Shown piece after piece: positions 47,627-54,978 of a stretch of 64,000 bases of DNA. Location: the NCBI RefSeq assembly GCF_020404845.1, contig NZ_JAIOJZ010000004.1, positions 62,001 to 126,000 on the forward strand, read 5' to 3'. The DNA is from Streptomyces hyderabadensis. Lineage in GTDB: Bacteria > Actinomycetota > Actinomycetes > Streptomycetales > Streptomycetaceae. Numbering within the stretch: position 1 is the stretch's first letter; every line of letters begins with the position of its first letter. The notes beneath the pieces are model-generated. The model was given only the letters and a program-made list of their open reading frames with translations. It made no database searches and was not told the DNA's origin. The translations under genes were made by a program, and so were the position numbers.

Positions 47627-48991
47627 TTATCCACGGCTCTGTCCCCGCAGGACATCGACGAGGTCAGCACCAACCATCCGCCCTCCGTACAAAACGCTCC
47701 AAGTGAGCAAAGAAATCACCCCGATCAGCGGCGTTGCCGCCGCTTCCGGCAATCCGGCCAGCAGTGCGCCCGCCACTGTGCCCGTGACAATCAATCCGAG
47801 AGCGACCAGACGCATCCATTCCCGGCTCTGCGCCGGAGTCACGTTTGCAAGATCATCGGGGTCCAATAGTGCTAGCGTGCGCCCTTCTGCATAACGCTGA
47901 GCGATCTTCAGCAGCATCATCGCCGTATCCTCCAGCACCCTTGACGTATCAGCCTCACTATCCTGCCTTGCTTCCATGGCGCGCACAGCCCCTACTACCG
48001 CAGCAGCATGCCTTTTCAGCTCGCCCCGGCGAGCCCGTCGGATACGACCGTGCCTAGTTCGCCAAGCGGACCATGCGACCCGCTCGGCTGTCTTCAAACT
48101 AACCCGGGGTGCATGCAGCACGTGACGGGATTGCAAATGGCTGTACGCTAGCCCGACACTCCTGCAAACAGTCAGTAGAACTACAACCGGCTGCCACCTT
48201 GCTGTCGTACTATCTTGCTTTTTATAAGCTGGCACCCGTCGAGGCTCCCGAGCAGCCGTGGGCAAGAGGCTGGGACCGCGGTGCTCAGTAGAGACGTTGA
48301 CGTGGCGAAGAAGGGACACTGCGACCCAAAGGGCCGCCCCAAACATCACTGACAGGGCTAGAGCTACAACTGTTCGTGCAGTGGCCGCCAGATCTCCCAA
48401 TGGATTGGCGATCACAGGCGCAAGCTCTGACCACAGCCATTCACCTGCATCACGCCCTGCATCCCAGAGGGTCGCGAGCGGGTCGAGCTCAGTGCAATGC
48501 GGTGAGACGCCTGTGCCAGCCTCAGGGTCCTGCCCGCCTACTTTCCCACTGCCCTGGCAGTTCAGTTCACGCGGACGCTCGCTACCCGGCGGGTTCTGCA
48601 TGACATGCCTGACCGCAGCGACAATTGTTCCGACATTGAGCAGTGCAAAGCTCAACAGAATGATTTGAATAGCCTGCCCGACTAGCGCGAGAGGCATGAA
48701 GGCAGTCCAAGCCTTGGTTGCCTCAATGAGAGCGAACCATCCGCGCGTCGGTACCCCAGGTACAGCCATCTCCAAGTGGATCAACGCCTTACTCACGCGC
48801 CGCATCGCATGCGCCGTGATCCATGCATTCCAATGTCGACCTACGGGCGTAACTGCGCTCCGAACAATCTGTCTGGCTCTTCGTTTCAGCGATTGACGAA
48901 GCGGCGCCGTCCTTACCCAGGCGATCACCACCCCGCAATAGAAGGCGACGATACCGAGGGTCTTGATCAGGGACACGAGCTTCTCGATCAC
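47627..48991 (-). CDS. Unknown multi-pass membrane protein
   Basis: A 454-residue protein from GTG 48991 with hydrophobic helices at about residues 8-26, 95-125, 205-235 and two more near the C terminus (about 393-440), separated by a large basic central loop (about 245-335, with WRTRHGRIRRARRGELKRHAAA). Cysteines in LNCQGSGK and SPHCTELD flank a possible extracellular segment. Base composition is somewhat lower in G+C than the core genome. I recognise no family. It lies downstream of the IS element in the accessory patch. Confidence 0.65.
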   Translation of the reverse strand: MIEKLVSLIKTLGIVAFYCGVVIAWVRTAPLRQSLKRRARQIVRSAVTPVGRHWNAWITAHAMRRVSKALIHLEMAVPGVPTRGWFALIEATKAWTAFMPLALVGQAIQIILLSFALLNVGTIVAAVRHVMQNPPGSERPRELNCQGSGKVGGQDPEAGTGVSPHCTELDPLATLWDAGRDAGEWLWSELAPVIANPLGDLAATARTVVALALSVMFGAALWVAVSLLRHVNVSTEHRGPSLLPTAAREPRRVPAYKKQDSTTARWQPVVVLLTVCRSVGLAYSHLQSRHVLHAPRVSLKTAERVAWSAWRTRHGRIRRARRGELKRHAAAVVGAVRAMEARQDSEADTSRVLEDTAMMLLKIAQRYAEGRTLALLDPDDLANVTPAQSREWMRLVALGLIVTGTVAGALLAGLPEAAATPLIGVISLLTWSVLYGGRMVGADLVDVLRGQSRG

Positions 48992-49072
48992 TGGGGCAGT
49001 GTGCTCCCACAGTCCCGCGCCGCGCAGCCGAAACTATCGATCCACTTCCCAAGCTGACGACTGCAACGGCGT

Positions 49073-49137
49073 TGTGGTCTGCTGCCCGGCCGGGCTGCGG
49101 CGCTGGGGCGCCGGTCCCGGCCGGGCAGCAGACCACA
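49073..49137. terminator. 22-bp perfect inverted repeat, probable terminator
   Basis: Arms 49073-49094 and 49116-49137 (TGTGGTCTGCTGCCCGGCCG...) are exact reverse complements with a 21-base loop. It lies 36 bases past the stop of the minus-strand gene at 49174-49473 and before the next gene, which is the place for its terminator. Confidence 0.75.
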
Positions 49138-49173
49138 GGCCGCTCAGCAACAGAGAAGGAGGCTTCGAGTCGA

Positions 49174-49473
49174 TCAGTTCCGAACACTGAGATGCGGGCG
49201 CGTCTCACGCTCCTGTACCGCCGTGCCGGCCTCAATGAGCCGTGCCAGCAGTAGCGCCGCATCAGGGCGAACCGCGCCCAGTCGTACCAGGCCGTCGCCC
49301 CACACGTTCACGTCTGCGGCGAGGCCTTGAAAATCGGTTCCCAGGCCGAACGCTGCAAGCTGCTCGGCAAGGCTTTCGGCGCCGCGTCGGGCCTTTGCCC
49401 AGCCCTGGACATAGTTCACGCCGACTGTCAGGTTCTCGGCGCGAGGGGCGATGACTCCATGCCGGTCCGTCAT
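49174..49473 (-). CDS. Small hypothetical protein
   Basis: A 99-residue soluble protein beginning MTDRHGVIAPRAENLTVGVN. A GGGGGAG ribosome-binding site lies seven bases from ATG 49473, and a perfect hairpin follows the stop, so it looks like a complete single-gene unit. The sequence is Ala/Leu/Gly-rich and probably helical (VQGWAKARRGAESLAEQLAAFGL). I recognise no domain. Confidence 0.65.
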   Translation of the reverse strand: MTDRHGVIAPRAENLTVGVNYVQGWAKARRGAESLAEQLAAFGLGTDFQGLAADVNVWGDGLVRLGAVRPDAALLLARLIEAGTAVQERETRPHLSVRN

Positions 49474-49589
49474 CAGGTCACTCCCCCGGCTCGTGGTCGG
49501 CTTCAGTGGACGGGTGCGGCACGGCCGCGCTTGCCAGGGCCAGTCTCAGCAACTCGGCCAGGTGCTGACCCCTTGTCCGGGAGTGGGGT

Positions 49590-49942
49590 CTGCGTTCCCC
49601 ATGCCCACAGGGCCTGGAGGACGCGGCCCTACTGGTGCCGCAGCCGGGGACCCGGTGGCCGGACCGGAGTTGCATGTCGCGAACGGTCGCCTGCAGGGGC
49701 TTGGTGTGCCCATTTCGGTTCGTCCGCGGCAGGTGTATCGCAGTGGGGGACTGGCTCTGTTGATCGGGGACTGGGTCATCGACGGGGTCGGCCGGGAGGG
49801 GCAGGACGTGCATGTCGAGGGCGCTGCCATCGGTGTCGCTCGGCGGGGGCCGGACGGCCGGTGGTGGTGTGTCATCGATGATCGCTTCGGCACCCTGACG
49901 GAGGGAGGGGAGTCGCGTCGGCCGGATGTTTCCGGGTCGTAG
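49590..49942 (+). pseudogene. Decayed NTF2-like (SnoaL/DUF4440-type) gene
   Basis: The frame ending at 49942 reads PVAGPELHVANGRLQGLGVP, then LALLIGDWVIDGVG...VHVEGAAIGVARRGPDGRWWCVIDDRFGT, the pattern of the C-terminal half of small NTF2-like proteins. The expected preceding strand, LEDAALLVPQPGT, is found at about 49609-49650 but in another frame, so a base is missing near 49650. No good start is visible upstream. I read it as a broken remnant next to the accessory patch. Confidence 0.5.
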
Positions 49943-49951
49943 CCTGGCGTC

Positions 49952-50455
49952 GTGGAGCGGATTTTGGTGAGTGCTTGTTTGGTGGGGCGGCGGGTGCGTT
50001 ATGACGGGGGTGCCAAGCCGGTCGGGGGCGCGGTCGTCGGGCGGTGGCGGGAGGAGGGGCGGGTGGTGGTGTTCTGTCCGGAGGTGTCCGGGGGGCTGCC
50101 CGTGCCTCGGGCGCCGGCGGAGATCGTGGGCGGGGACGGTGCCGATGTGCTGGATGGGGTGGCCCGGGTGCTCACCGCGTCCGGGGAGGATGTGAGCCGG
50201 CAGTTCGTGCGGGGTGCCCGGCTTGCGCTGGAGGCGGCGCAGGAGGCCGGGGTGCGGGTGGCGTTGTTGAAGGAGTCCAGTCCGTCCTGCGGTTCGCTGC
50301 GTGTGTACGACGGGCGGTTCGCCGGGACGCGGGTGCCGGGGCGCGGTGTGACCACGGCACTGTTGCGGCGGGCGGGGGTGCGGGTGTTCGGGGAGGATCA
50401 GATCGCCGAGGCGGCGGTCTGTGTGCGGGAGCTCGATCGATTCGGCTCGGCCTGA
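49952..50455 (+). CDS. DUF523 domain-containing protein
   Basis: A 167-residue protein of the DUF523 (YbbK-like) family, seen from ILVSACLVGRRVRYDGGAKP at the N terminus, the CPEVSGGLPVPRAPAEI block and LLKESSPSCGSLRVYDG. The conserved cysteines in SACL, FCPE and PSCG suggest metal or cluster binding in the family, whose biochemical role is unsettled; the family is also found fused to DUF1722. The start is GTG 49952 without a clear ribosome-binding site, so it may be leaderless. It ends 6 bp from the convergent XRE gene. Confidence 0.9.
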   Translation: MERILVSACLVGRRVRYDGGAKPVGGAVVGRWREEGRVVVFCPEVSGGLPVPRAPAEIVGGDGADVLDGVARVLTASGEDVSRQFVRGARLALEAAQEAGVRVALLKESSPSCGSLRVYDGRFAGTRVPGRGVTTALLRRAGVRVFGEDQIAEAAVCVRELDRFGSA

Positions 50456-50460
50456 GGTGG

Positions 50461-51420
50461 TCAGTCCCATTCCCAGGCCAGGCCCACGATGCCCGGGCTG
50501 GAGTCCTGTTCTGCCAGGTGGGCGCTGTGGTAGCCGTTGAGGGGGATCGGCGTCACGCGGTGCCGGGGGGCGTGGGCGGAGCGGCGGGTGAAGCGGTAGC
50601 AGCGGACCGGGAGGGCCGGCGGGGTGAAGTAGACCTGGAGCAGGTAGTGGCCCACCGGGTAGCGGAAGCCGCGGGTGTACTCGGTGCACTCGCCGCCGGT
50701 CCCGTCGGTGATGCGGTAGCGGAAGGGTTGGGTCTCGCCGAGGGCCAGGGGGCGGTCGAAGACCAGTTCCACGGCGAGGAGTGAGGCCGCCCGGTCGCTG
50801 CGCACGCGGCCGACGCGGCAGTTGTCCAGGGGGTCGACCCGTACCCGGGTGATGTCGCAGCCGGGGTCGCCCTCGTAGATGGAGACGTACCGGTCGACGT
50901 TGCCCCGGTGGGCCCGTACGAGTTGCTGGATCTCGCGGCCCAGCAGCTCGCGTCGGGGGCCGAGGTGCACCTGCTCGGACTGGCTCACCGTGTGCAGGCG
51001 GTCCTCGGTGGGGCAGTCGAGCTGGTCAAGCAGGTGGAGGACCGCGGTGTCGGAGCCGATCAGTTCCTGGTAGCGGCGGGCCGCCCGGGTGGCGCCCGCG
51101 GTCCCGCCGGGTGCCGGCTCCAGGAGGCGGACCAGGGCGCCGGGGGTGATGTCCAGGATGCGTTCGAGGGCCCTGACCACCTGCACCGACTCGGTCCTCG
51201 CCGGTACCCGTTCCCCGCGCTGCCAGTAGCTGAGGCTGGTCACGCTGACCTGGAGGCCCTGCTCGGCCAGGTGGTGGCGGATGCGGTGCAGGGCGAGGCC
51301 GCGGCGCCGGACGGCCGTGCGCAGCGCCAGGTGGAAGGGGCCGGTGCGCAGCGCCTCGGTCAGGGGATCGTCCGGCGGGTCGCCGTGCACGGCGCCGCCG
51401 GGGCGCGCATCGGTACGCAT
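50461..51420 (-). CDS. XRE-type helix-turn-helix regulator
   Basis: A 319-residue protein with an N-terminal helix-turn-helix (about residues 22-72: GPFHLALRTAVRRRGLALHRIRHHLAEQG, then VTSLSYWQRGERVP in part). The C-terminal ~170 residues look like a beta-rich sensory domain (YVSIYEGDPGCDITRVRVDP; GETQPFRYRITDGTGG) that I do not recognise by name. ATG 51420 follows GGAGG at about ten bases. It diverges from the secreted protease gene with a 399-bp region between, so it may regulate that gene, by inference. Confidence 0.82.
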   Translation of the reverse strand: MRTDARPGGAVHGDPPDDPLTEALRTGPFHLALRTAVRRRGLALHRIRHHLAEQGLQVSVTSLSYWQRGERVPARTESVQVVRALERILDITPGALVRLLEPAPGGTAGATRAARRYQELIGSDTAVLHLLDQLDCPTEDRLHTVSQSEQVHLGPRRELLGREIQQLVRAHRGNVDRYVSIYEGDPGCDITRVRVDPLDNCRVGRVRSDRAASLLAVELVFDRPLALGETQPFRYRITDGTGGECTEYTRGFRYPVGHYLLQVYFTPPALPVRCYRFTRRSAHAPRHRVTPIPLNGYHSAHLAEQDSSPGIVGLAWEWD

Positions 51421-51819
51421 CACACCTTCACCTCCGCCGGTACCCGGTCCCGTGTGCTTCGAGTGGATGTTCACACAGTCGGCGGTCGAAGGCACCGGGT
51501 CGGACGGGACGATTCCACGGCCGGTGCGCGGCGGTGGACCGCGGTGGACCGCGGTGGTCGAGTCCCGGCCGGGTGCTGGGGGTTCCGGGGGCGGTTCGTG
51601 GGCCGTTCACGGTTGTTCACACCCGGTTCACCGCCGAACCGGCCCGGTTTTCCCGTGCCTTGAAGGAACCGGCGCGCGGTTCGATTCTCGGACCAGTCCC
51701 CCGGTCGGCCGCGACGGTCCCGCTCTCCGCCTTGCCCGGTTCCTCGTGTCCGGTGTCTGGTTCCGTCGTCCTCCCCTGGTCCCGGCCGGTGGTTCACCAA
51801 CCCCACAAGGAGGCCATCC
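51421..51819. promoter_or_regulatory. Divergent region between XRE regulator and protease
   Basis: This 399-bp stretch contains no gene. It has three head-to-tail 10-bp units, GCGGTGGACC twice and GCGGTGGTCG (51531-51560), and several GTTCAC repeats at 51604-51632, including GGTTCACCGCCGAACC. These are candidate operator or promoter elements; no clear -35/-10 pair is apparent. Confidence 0.45.
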
Positions 51820-52479
51820 ATGCGCCTGTCCCTGTCCCCACGGAGACGGCGACGGTGGGCCGTCGCGCTCGCGCTCTCGGCGGGTGTCGGACTGCTCAGC
51901 CCCTCCGTCGCGTCGGCGGCGTCCCCGCCGGCCGTCCGCGCGGCGGCGCCCGCCACCGCGCGTTCGGCGGTCGGCGGCAGCACCACCCAGGCCGAGTGGA
52001 CCTGGCGCCGGCTGAACATCTCCATGCAGGCCCAGCAGTTGAGCAACTGGTGCTGGGCGGCGTCGGGCGACACCGTCGCGGAGTACTACGGGTACGACTA
52101 CTCGCAGAACCAGTTCTGCAACCTCGCCTTCGGCCGGGCCGTGAACAGCTCCTGCCCCAACTGGCAGGCCACCCTGGGCAACGACCAGCAGGCGTTCGAC
52201 CGCATGGGCATCAACCCGGGCCGGTACGTCAACGGCTACCTGAACTACGACACGATCACCCGGGAGATAGACGCCGACCGGCCCGTGATGTCACGGATCC
52301 AGTGGCAGTCCGGGGGCGGTCACATGCTGACCGTCTACGGCTACGACGTCAGCAAGAACTGGGTGTACTGGGGCGACCCCTGGCCGTCGAGCAACCGCTA
52401 CAACTGGGCCACCTACAGCTACTACGTCAACAACGGCTCCTTCTTCTGGACCCACTCCCTCTATGGCATCGGAGCGTGA
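51820..52479 (+). CDS. Secreted papain-like cysteine protease
   Basis: A 219-residue exported protein. The basic N-region (LSPRRRRRW) and hydrophobic core give a signal peptide cleaved after ASA near residue 34. The mature part has the clan CA pattern: QLSNWCWAASGDTVAEYYG (oxyanion Gln and catalytic Cys about residue 85), GGGHMLTVYGYD (catalytic His) and YWGDPWPS (Asp). This is the papain-like/AvrRpt2-like (C70/C39-type) family. AAGGAGG lies six bases from ATG 51820. It overlaps the start of the next gene by 17 bp, suggesting that the two products work together at the cell surface. Confidence 0.9.
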   Translation: MRLSLSPRRRRRWAVALALSAGVGLLSPSVASAASPPAVRAAAPATARSAVGGSTTQAEWTWRRLNISMQAQQLSNWCWAASGDTVAEYYGYDYSQNQFCNLAFGRAVNSSCPNWQATLGNDQQAFDRMGINPGRYVNGYLNYDTITREIDADRPVMSRIQWQSGGGHMLTVYGYDVSKNWVYWGDPWPSSNRYNWATYSYYVNNGSFFWTHSLYGIGA

Positions 52480-53461
52480 ACCCGGCATGCGACCACAACG
52501 CCGACACACCGCCCGGCAGGCCCGACGCCGTACCGCCGCCCCGCTGATCGCGCTCCCCGGCGCGGCCCTGCTCGGGGCCGGTCTGCTCGGGGCCGGTCTG
52601 CTCGGAGCGGGTCTGCTGGCCGGTGCCGCACCGGCCGTCGCCGGTACCGCTGACCAGCCGGGGCCCTCCGCCGGTCCCCTGGTGGCCGGTGCTCCCACCG
52701 CGGCCCAGTTGTCCGGGGCCCACCGGGCCGCCGGGTCCGCGGCCACGCTGCGGGTCCTGGAGACCTTCTTCGCCCGCGACGGGCTCCCGCCGGGTCAGAA
52801 GGGCAGACTCGGTCCGGCCCAGGAGGCCAGGGCGGCCGAGGCCGCGGACCCGCGCCTGGTCGGCGCGGCCGTCCCGGTGTACTCGCTCAACCCGGACTTC
52901 GTCACGGCGGCCTCGGCCGGTCGGACCCCGGTGGCCACGATGGAGTTCGCCGCGTCCAAGGCGGTCGACGCCGACGGCGACCACGCCTCGGTGTGGACGG
53001 CCCGGGTCTCCGGCGAGTGGCAGGTGGTCAACATCGCCACCGGCAGCGACGAGACCGACTACGCCGCCCGCGCCGACGCCGACTCGGTGGTGTTCCGGGA
53101 ACCGCAGCTCAACGCCTGGTACCGGGTGACCGGCGGCCGGGTGCTCCCGCTGAACGAGGAGGCCCGCTCCTCCGTCGGCGCCGACGGCACCGGCCTGGCG
53201 CGCTACCAGCGCCTGGTGCACCAGCGGTACGCGGACAAGATGCCGGGGTCGCGGTACGACGAGCGCGGCTACGCCGGTGGGTACGACACCGGGGGTGACC
53301 GGGCGCGGCTCGCCGCGGACGTCCGGGCCGGCGGCTCGGGGGCGCCGGACGCCGCTCCGGTCGCCGCCGGGGCGGGTGCCCTCGCGGTGGCCGGTGCGGC
53401 CGGGGTGGCCGGCGGGCTGCTGCTGCGCCGACGGCGGCTGCGGCGGCTCGCCGCGGAGTGA
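52463..53461 (+). CDS. Exported, C-terminally membrane-anchored partner protein
   Basis: A 332-residue protein with a long basic N terminus, an export signal made of three near-identical GAGLL repeats, an extracellular domain of ~230 residues (AVPVYSLNPDF; WQVVNIATGSDETDYAARA) and a C-terminal helix (about 302-325, AAGAGALAVAGAAGVAGGLLL) followed by RRRRLRRL, the layout of a surface-anchored protein. ATG 52463 overlaps the protease stop by 17 bp; ATG 52487 is an alternative. The domain is unknown to me. The tight coupling suggests it is a substrate, inhibitor or holder of the protease. Confidence 0.8.
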   Translation: MASEREPGMRPQRRHTARQARRRTAAPLIALPGAALLGAGLLGAGLLGAGLLAGAAPAVAGTADQPGPSAGPLVAGAPTAAQLSGAHRAAGSAATLRVLETFFARDGLPPGQKGRLGPAQEARAAEAADPRLVGAAVPVYSLNPDFVTAASAGRTPVATMEFAASKAVDADGDHASVWTARVSGEWQVVNIATGSDETDYAARADADSVVFREPQLNAWYRVTGGRVLPLNEEARSSVGADGTGLARYQRLVHQRYADKMPGSRYDERGYAGGYDTGGDRARLAADVRAGGSGAPDAAPVAAGAGALAVAGAAGVAGGLLLRRRRLRRLAAE

Positions 53462-53473
53462 CCCGGTCCTGAG

Positions 53474-53516
53474 CCGATGGCCCCCGACGCGCACCTACGG
53501 CGTCGGGGGCCGTCGG
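53474..53516. terminator. Bidirectional terminator hairpin
   Basis: GGCCCCCGACGC (53479-53490) pairs perfectly with GCGTCGGGGGCC (53500-53511) around a 9-base loop, and five further pairs (one G-T) extend the stem. It lies between the convergent anchored-protein and nitroreductase genes and can serve both. Confidence 0.85.
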
Positions 53517-53589
53517 CGACGCGGGCCGAGGAAGGTGAGCCGGCGACGACTGCACCGCGGTGGCGCGGTGCGCGCGGCGTCGGGGGTCG

Positions 53590-54279
53590 TCAGCGCGGGG
53601 GCTCGGTCATCGCCTCTGCCAGCGGCTTCCGGGTGAGGTCGGGGACCTCGCAGTCGGGCGCCGCGTAGCCGACGGGGAAGAGGATGTACGGGCGTTCGTT
53701 GCCGGGGCGTTCGCAGATTCTGGTGAGGAAGGCCATCGGGTTGGGGGTGTGGGTGAGGGTGCTCAGGCCCATCGCGTGCAGGGCGGTGATGAAGAGGCCG
53801 CAGGCGATGCCGACGCTCTCGTTCACGTAGTAGTTCTTGCGCAGCGAACCGTCCGGCATCGCGGTGCTCTTCTCGGCGAAGCAGACCACGATCCACGGCA
53901 CGACGTCGAGGAAGCCCTTGTCGGAGTCCGTTTCGAGGCGGGCGAGCGCGGCGCGCCACTCGGGCGGAATGCGTCCGCCCTCGTAGTTGATCCGCTCCTC
54001 CTCCTCGGCGGCGACCCGGATGCGGTGCTTGGTCTCGGCGTCGCCGATCACGACGAACTTCCACGGCTGGAAGTGGGCGCCGGAGGGTGCGGTGTTCGCG
54101 GCGGCGACGGCGAGGTCGACGCACTCGCGCGGGACCGGCTCGTCGCTGAAGAACCGCACGCTGCGCCGGCGGTCGACGAAGGACACGAAGTCCCGTCCCC
54201 GCCGGATCATTTCGGCCTCGTCGTACCGGTCGGGCCGGTAGCGGACGAACGGGTGGGTGTGCTGCCTCGCCGGGCTCAC
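53590..54279 (-). CDS. Nitroreductase-family flavoprotein
   Basis: A 229-residue FMN-dependent nitroreductase-fold enzyme. FMN-binding arginines are in RRRSVRFFSDEPVP, and the family pattern AVAAANTAPSGAHFQPWKFVVI and NESVGIACGLFITALHAMGL, THTPNPM matches the iodotyrosine-deiodinase/BluB-like branch rather than NfsB. GTG 54279 follows AGGAGGAG at seven bases. It is divergent from the Lrp-type regulator 136 bp away, which probably controls it. The natural substrate is unknown. Confidence 0.9.
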   Translation of the reverse strand: MSPARQHTHPFVRYRPDRYDEAEMIRRGRDFVSFVDRRRSVRFFSDEPVPRECVDLAVAAANTAPSGAHFQPWKFVVIGDAETKHRIRVAAEEEERINYEGGRIPPEWRAALARLETDSDKGFLDVVPWIVVCFAEKSTAMPDGSLRKNYYVNESVGIACGLFITALHAMGLSTLTHTPNPMAFLTRICERPGNERPYILFPVGYAAPDCEVPDLTRKPLAEAMTEPPR

Positions 54280-54389
54280 GGGTCTCCTCCTGGACGGGGA
54301 GACCATAGAGTGGGGGACGCGGTGCGCAATGAGCAACAGAGACCTCATTGTGCTGTCTATTTGGCAAGAGACGCGGCATCACGGTGCCC

Positions 54390-54419
54390 TTACGGTGGCA
54401 GATCGGCAGGTACGGTGGC
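54390..54419 (+). repeat. Direct 10-bp repeat ahead of the Lrp-type gene
   Basis: TACGGTGGCA occurs at 54391-54400 and 54411-54420, exactly 20 bp (about two helical turns) apart. The second copy overlaps the GTG start of the Lrp-type regulator. The arrangement fits autoregulatory binding sites or duplicated start signals. It is seen directly; its role is inference. Confidence 0.55.
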
Positions 54420-54906
54420 ACGACAGGGGCTCGACCGGCTCGACGGCCGGATGCTGCGGCTGCTGCGGGAACGGCCGCGTGAGGGCCTGCTGGAGATCGC
54501 CCGGCAGCTGGGGGTCGCCCGCGGCACGTTGCAGGCCCGCCTCGACCGGCTGACCGGCTCCGGCGTGGTGACCGGTTACGGGCCGGACATGGACGTGGCC
54601 GCCCTCGGGCACGTGGTCCAGGCGTTCACGACGTTCGAGGTGGACCAGCCGGCCCGGGAGGCGATCGCGGCACGGATGCGGGATGTGCCGCAGATCCTGG
54701 AGGCGCACGTGGTGACCGGACCCGGTGACATCTGGTGCCGTATCGCGGGCACGAGCAACCAGCATGTGCAGCAGGTGATCGACCACGTGCTGGAGGTGCC
54801 GGGGGTGCGGCGCAGCACGACGGTCATCGCGCTGAGCGCGGTCGTCCCCTACCGCGTCCAGCCCCTGGTCGACGAGGTGTCCGGCCTGGCGGAGCCCCGG
54901 GACTGA
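54415..54906 (+). CDS. Lrp/AsnC-family transcriptional regulator
   Basis: A 163-residue regulator with an N-terminal AsnC-type helix-turn-helix (LDRLDGRMLRLLRERPREGLLEIARQLGVARGTLQARLDRL, in part) and a C-terminal RAM (ligand/oligomer) domain (AFTTFEVDQPAREAIAARMRDVPQILEAHVVTGPGDIWC). GTG 54415 has no upstream ribosome-binding site, so it may be leaderless. It diverges from the nitroreductase gene. The ligand is likely an amino acid or derivative by family, but unproven. Confidence 0.9.
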   Translation: MARQGLDRLDGRMLRLLRERPREGLLEIARQLGVARGTLQARLDRLTGSGVVTGYGPDMDVAALGHVVQAFTTFEVDQPAREAIAARMRDVPQILEAHVVTGPGDIWCRIAGTSNQHVQQVIDHVLEVPGVRRSTTVIALSAVVPYRVQPLVDEVSGLAEPRD

Positions 54907-54978
54907 CGCCACGGTGCCCCACGCTTGACTCCACGGCGTGCCGGGCCCGTTGTCAGTGCCCGGTGGCACCATGCGGTC

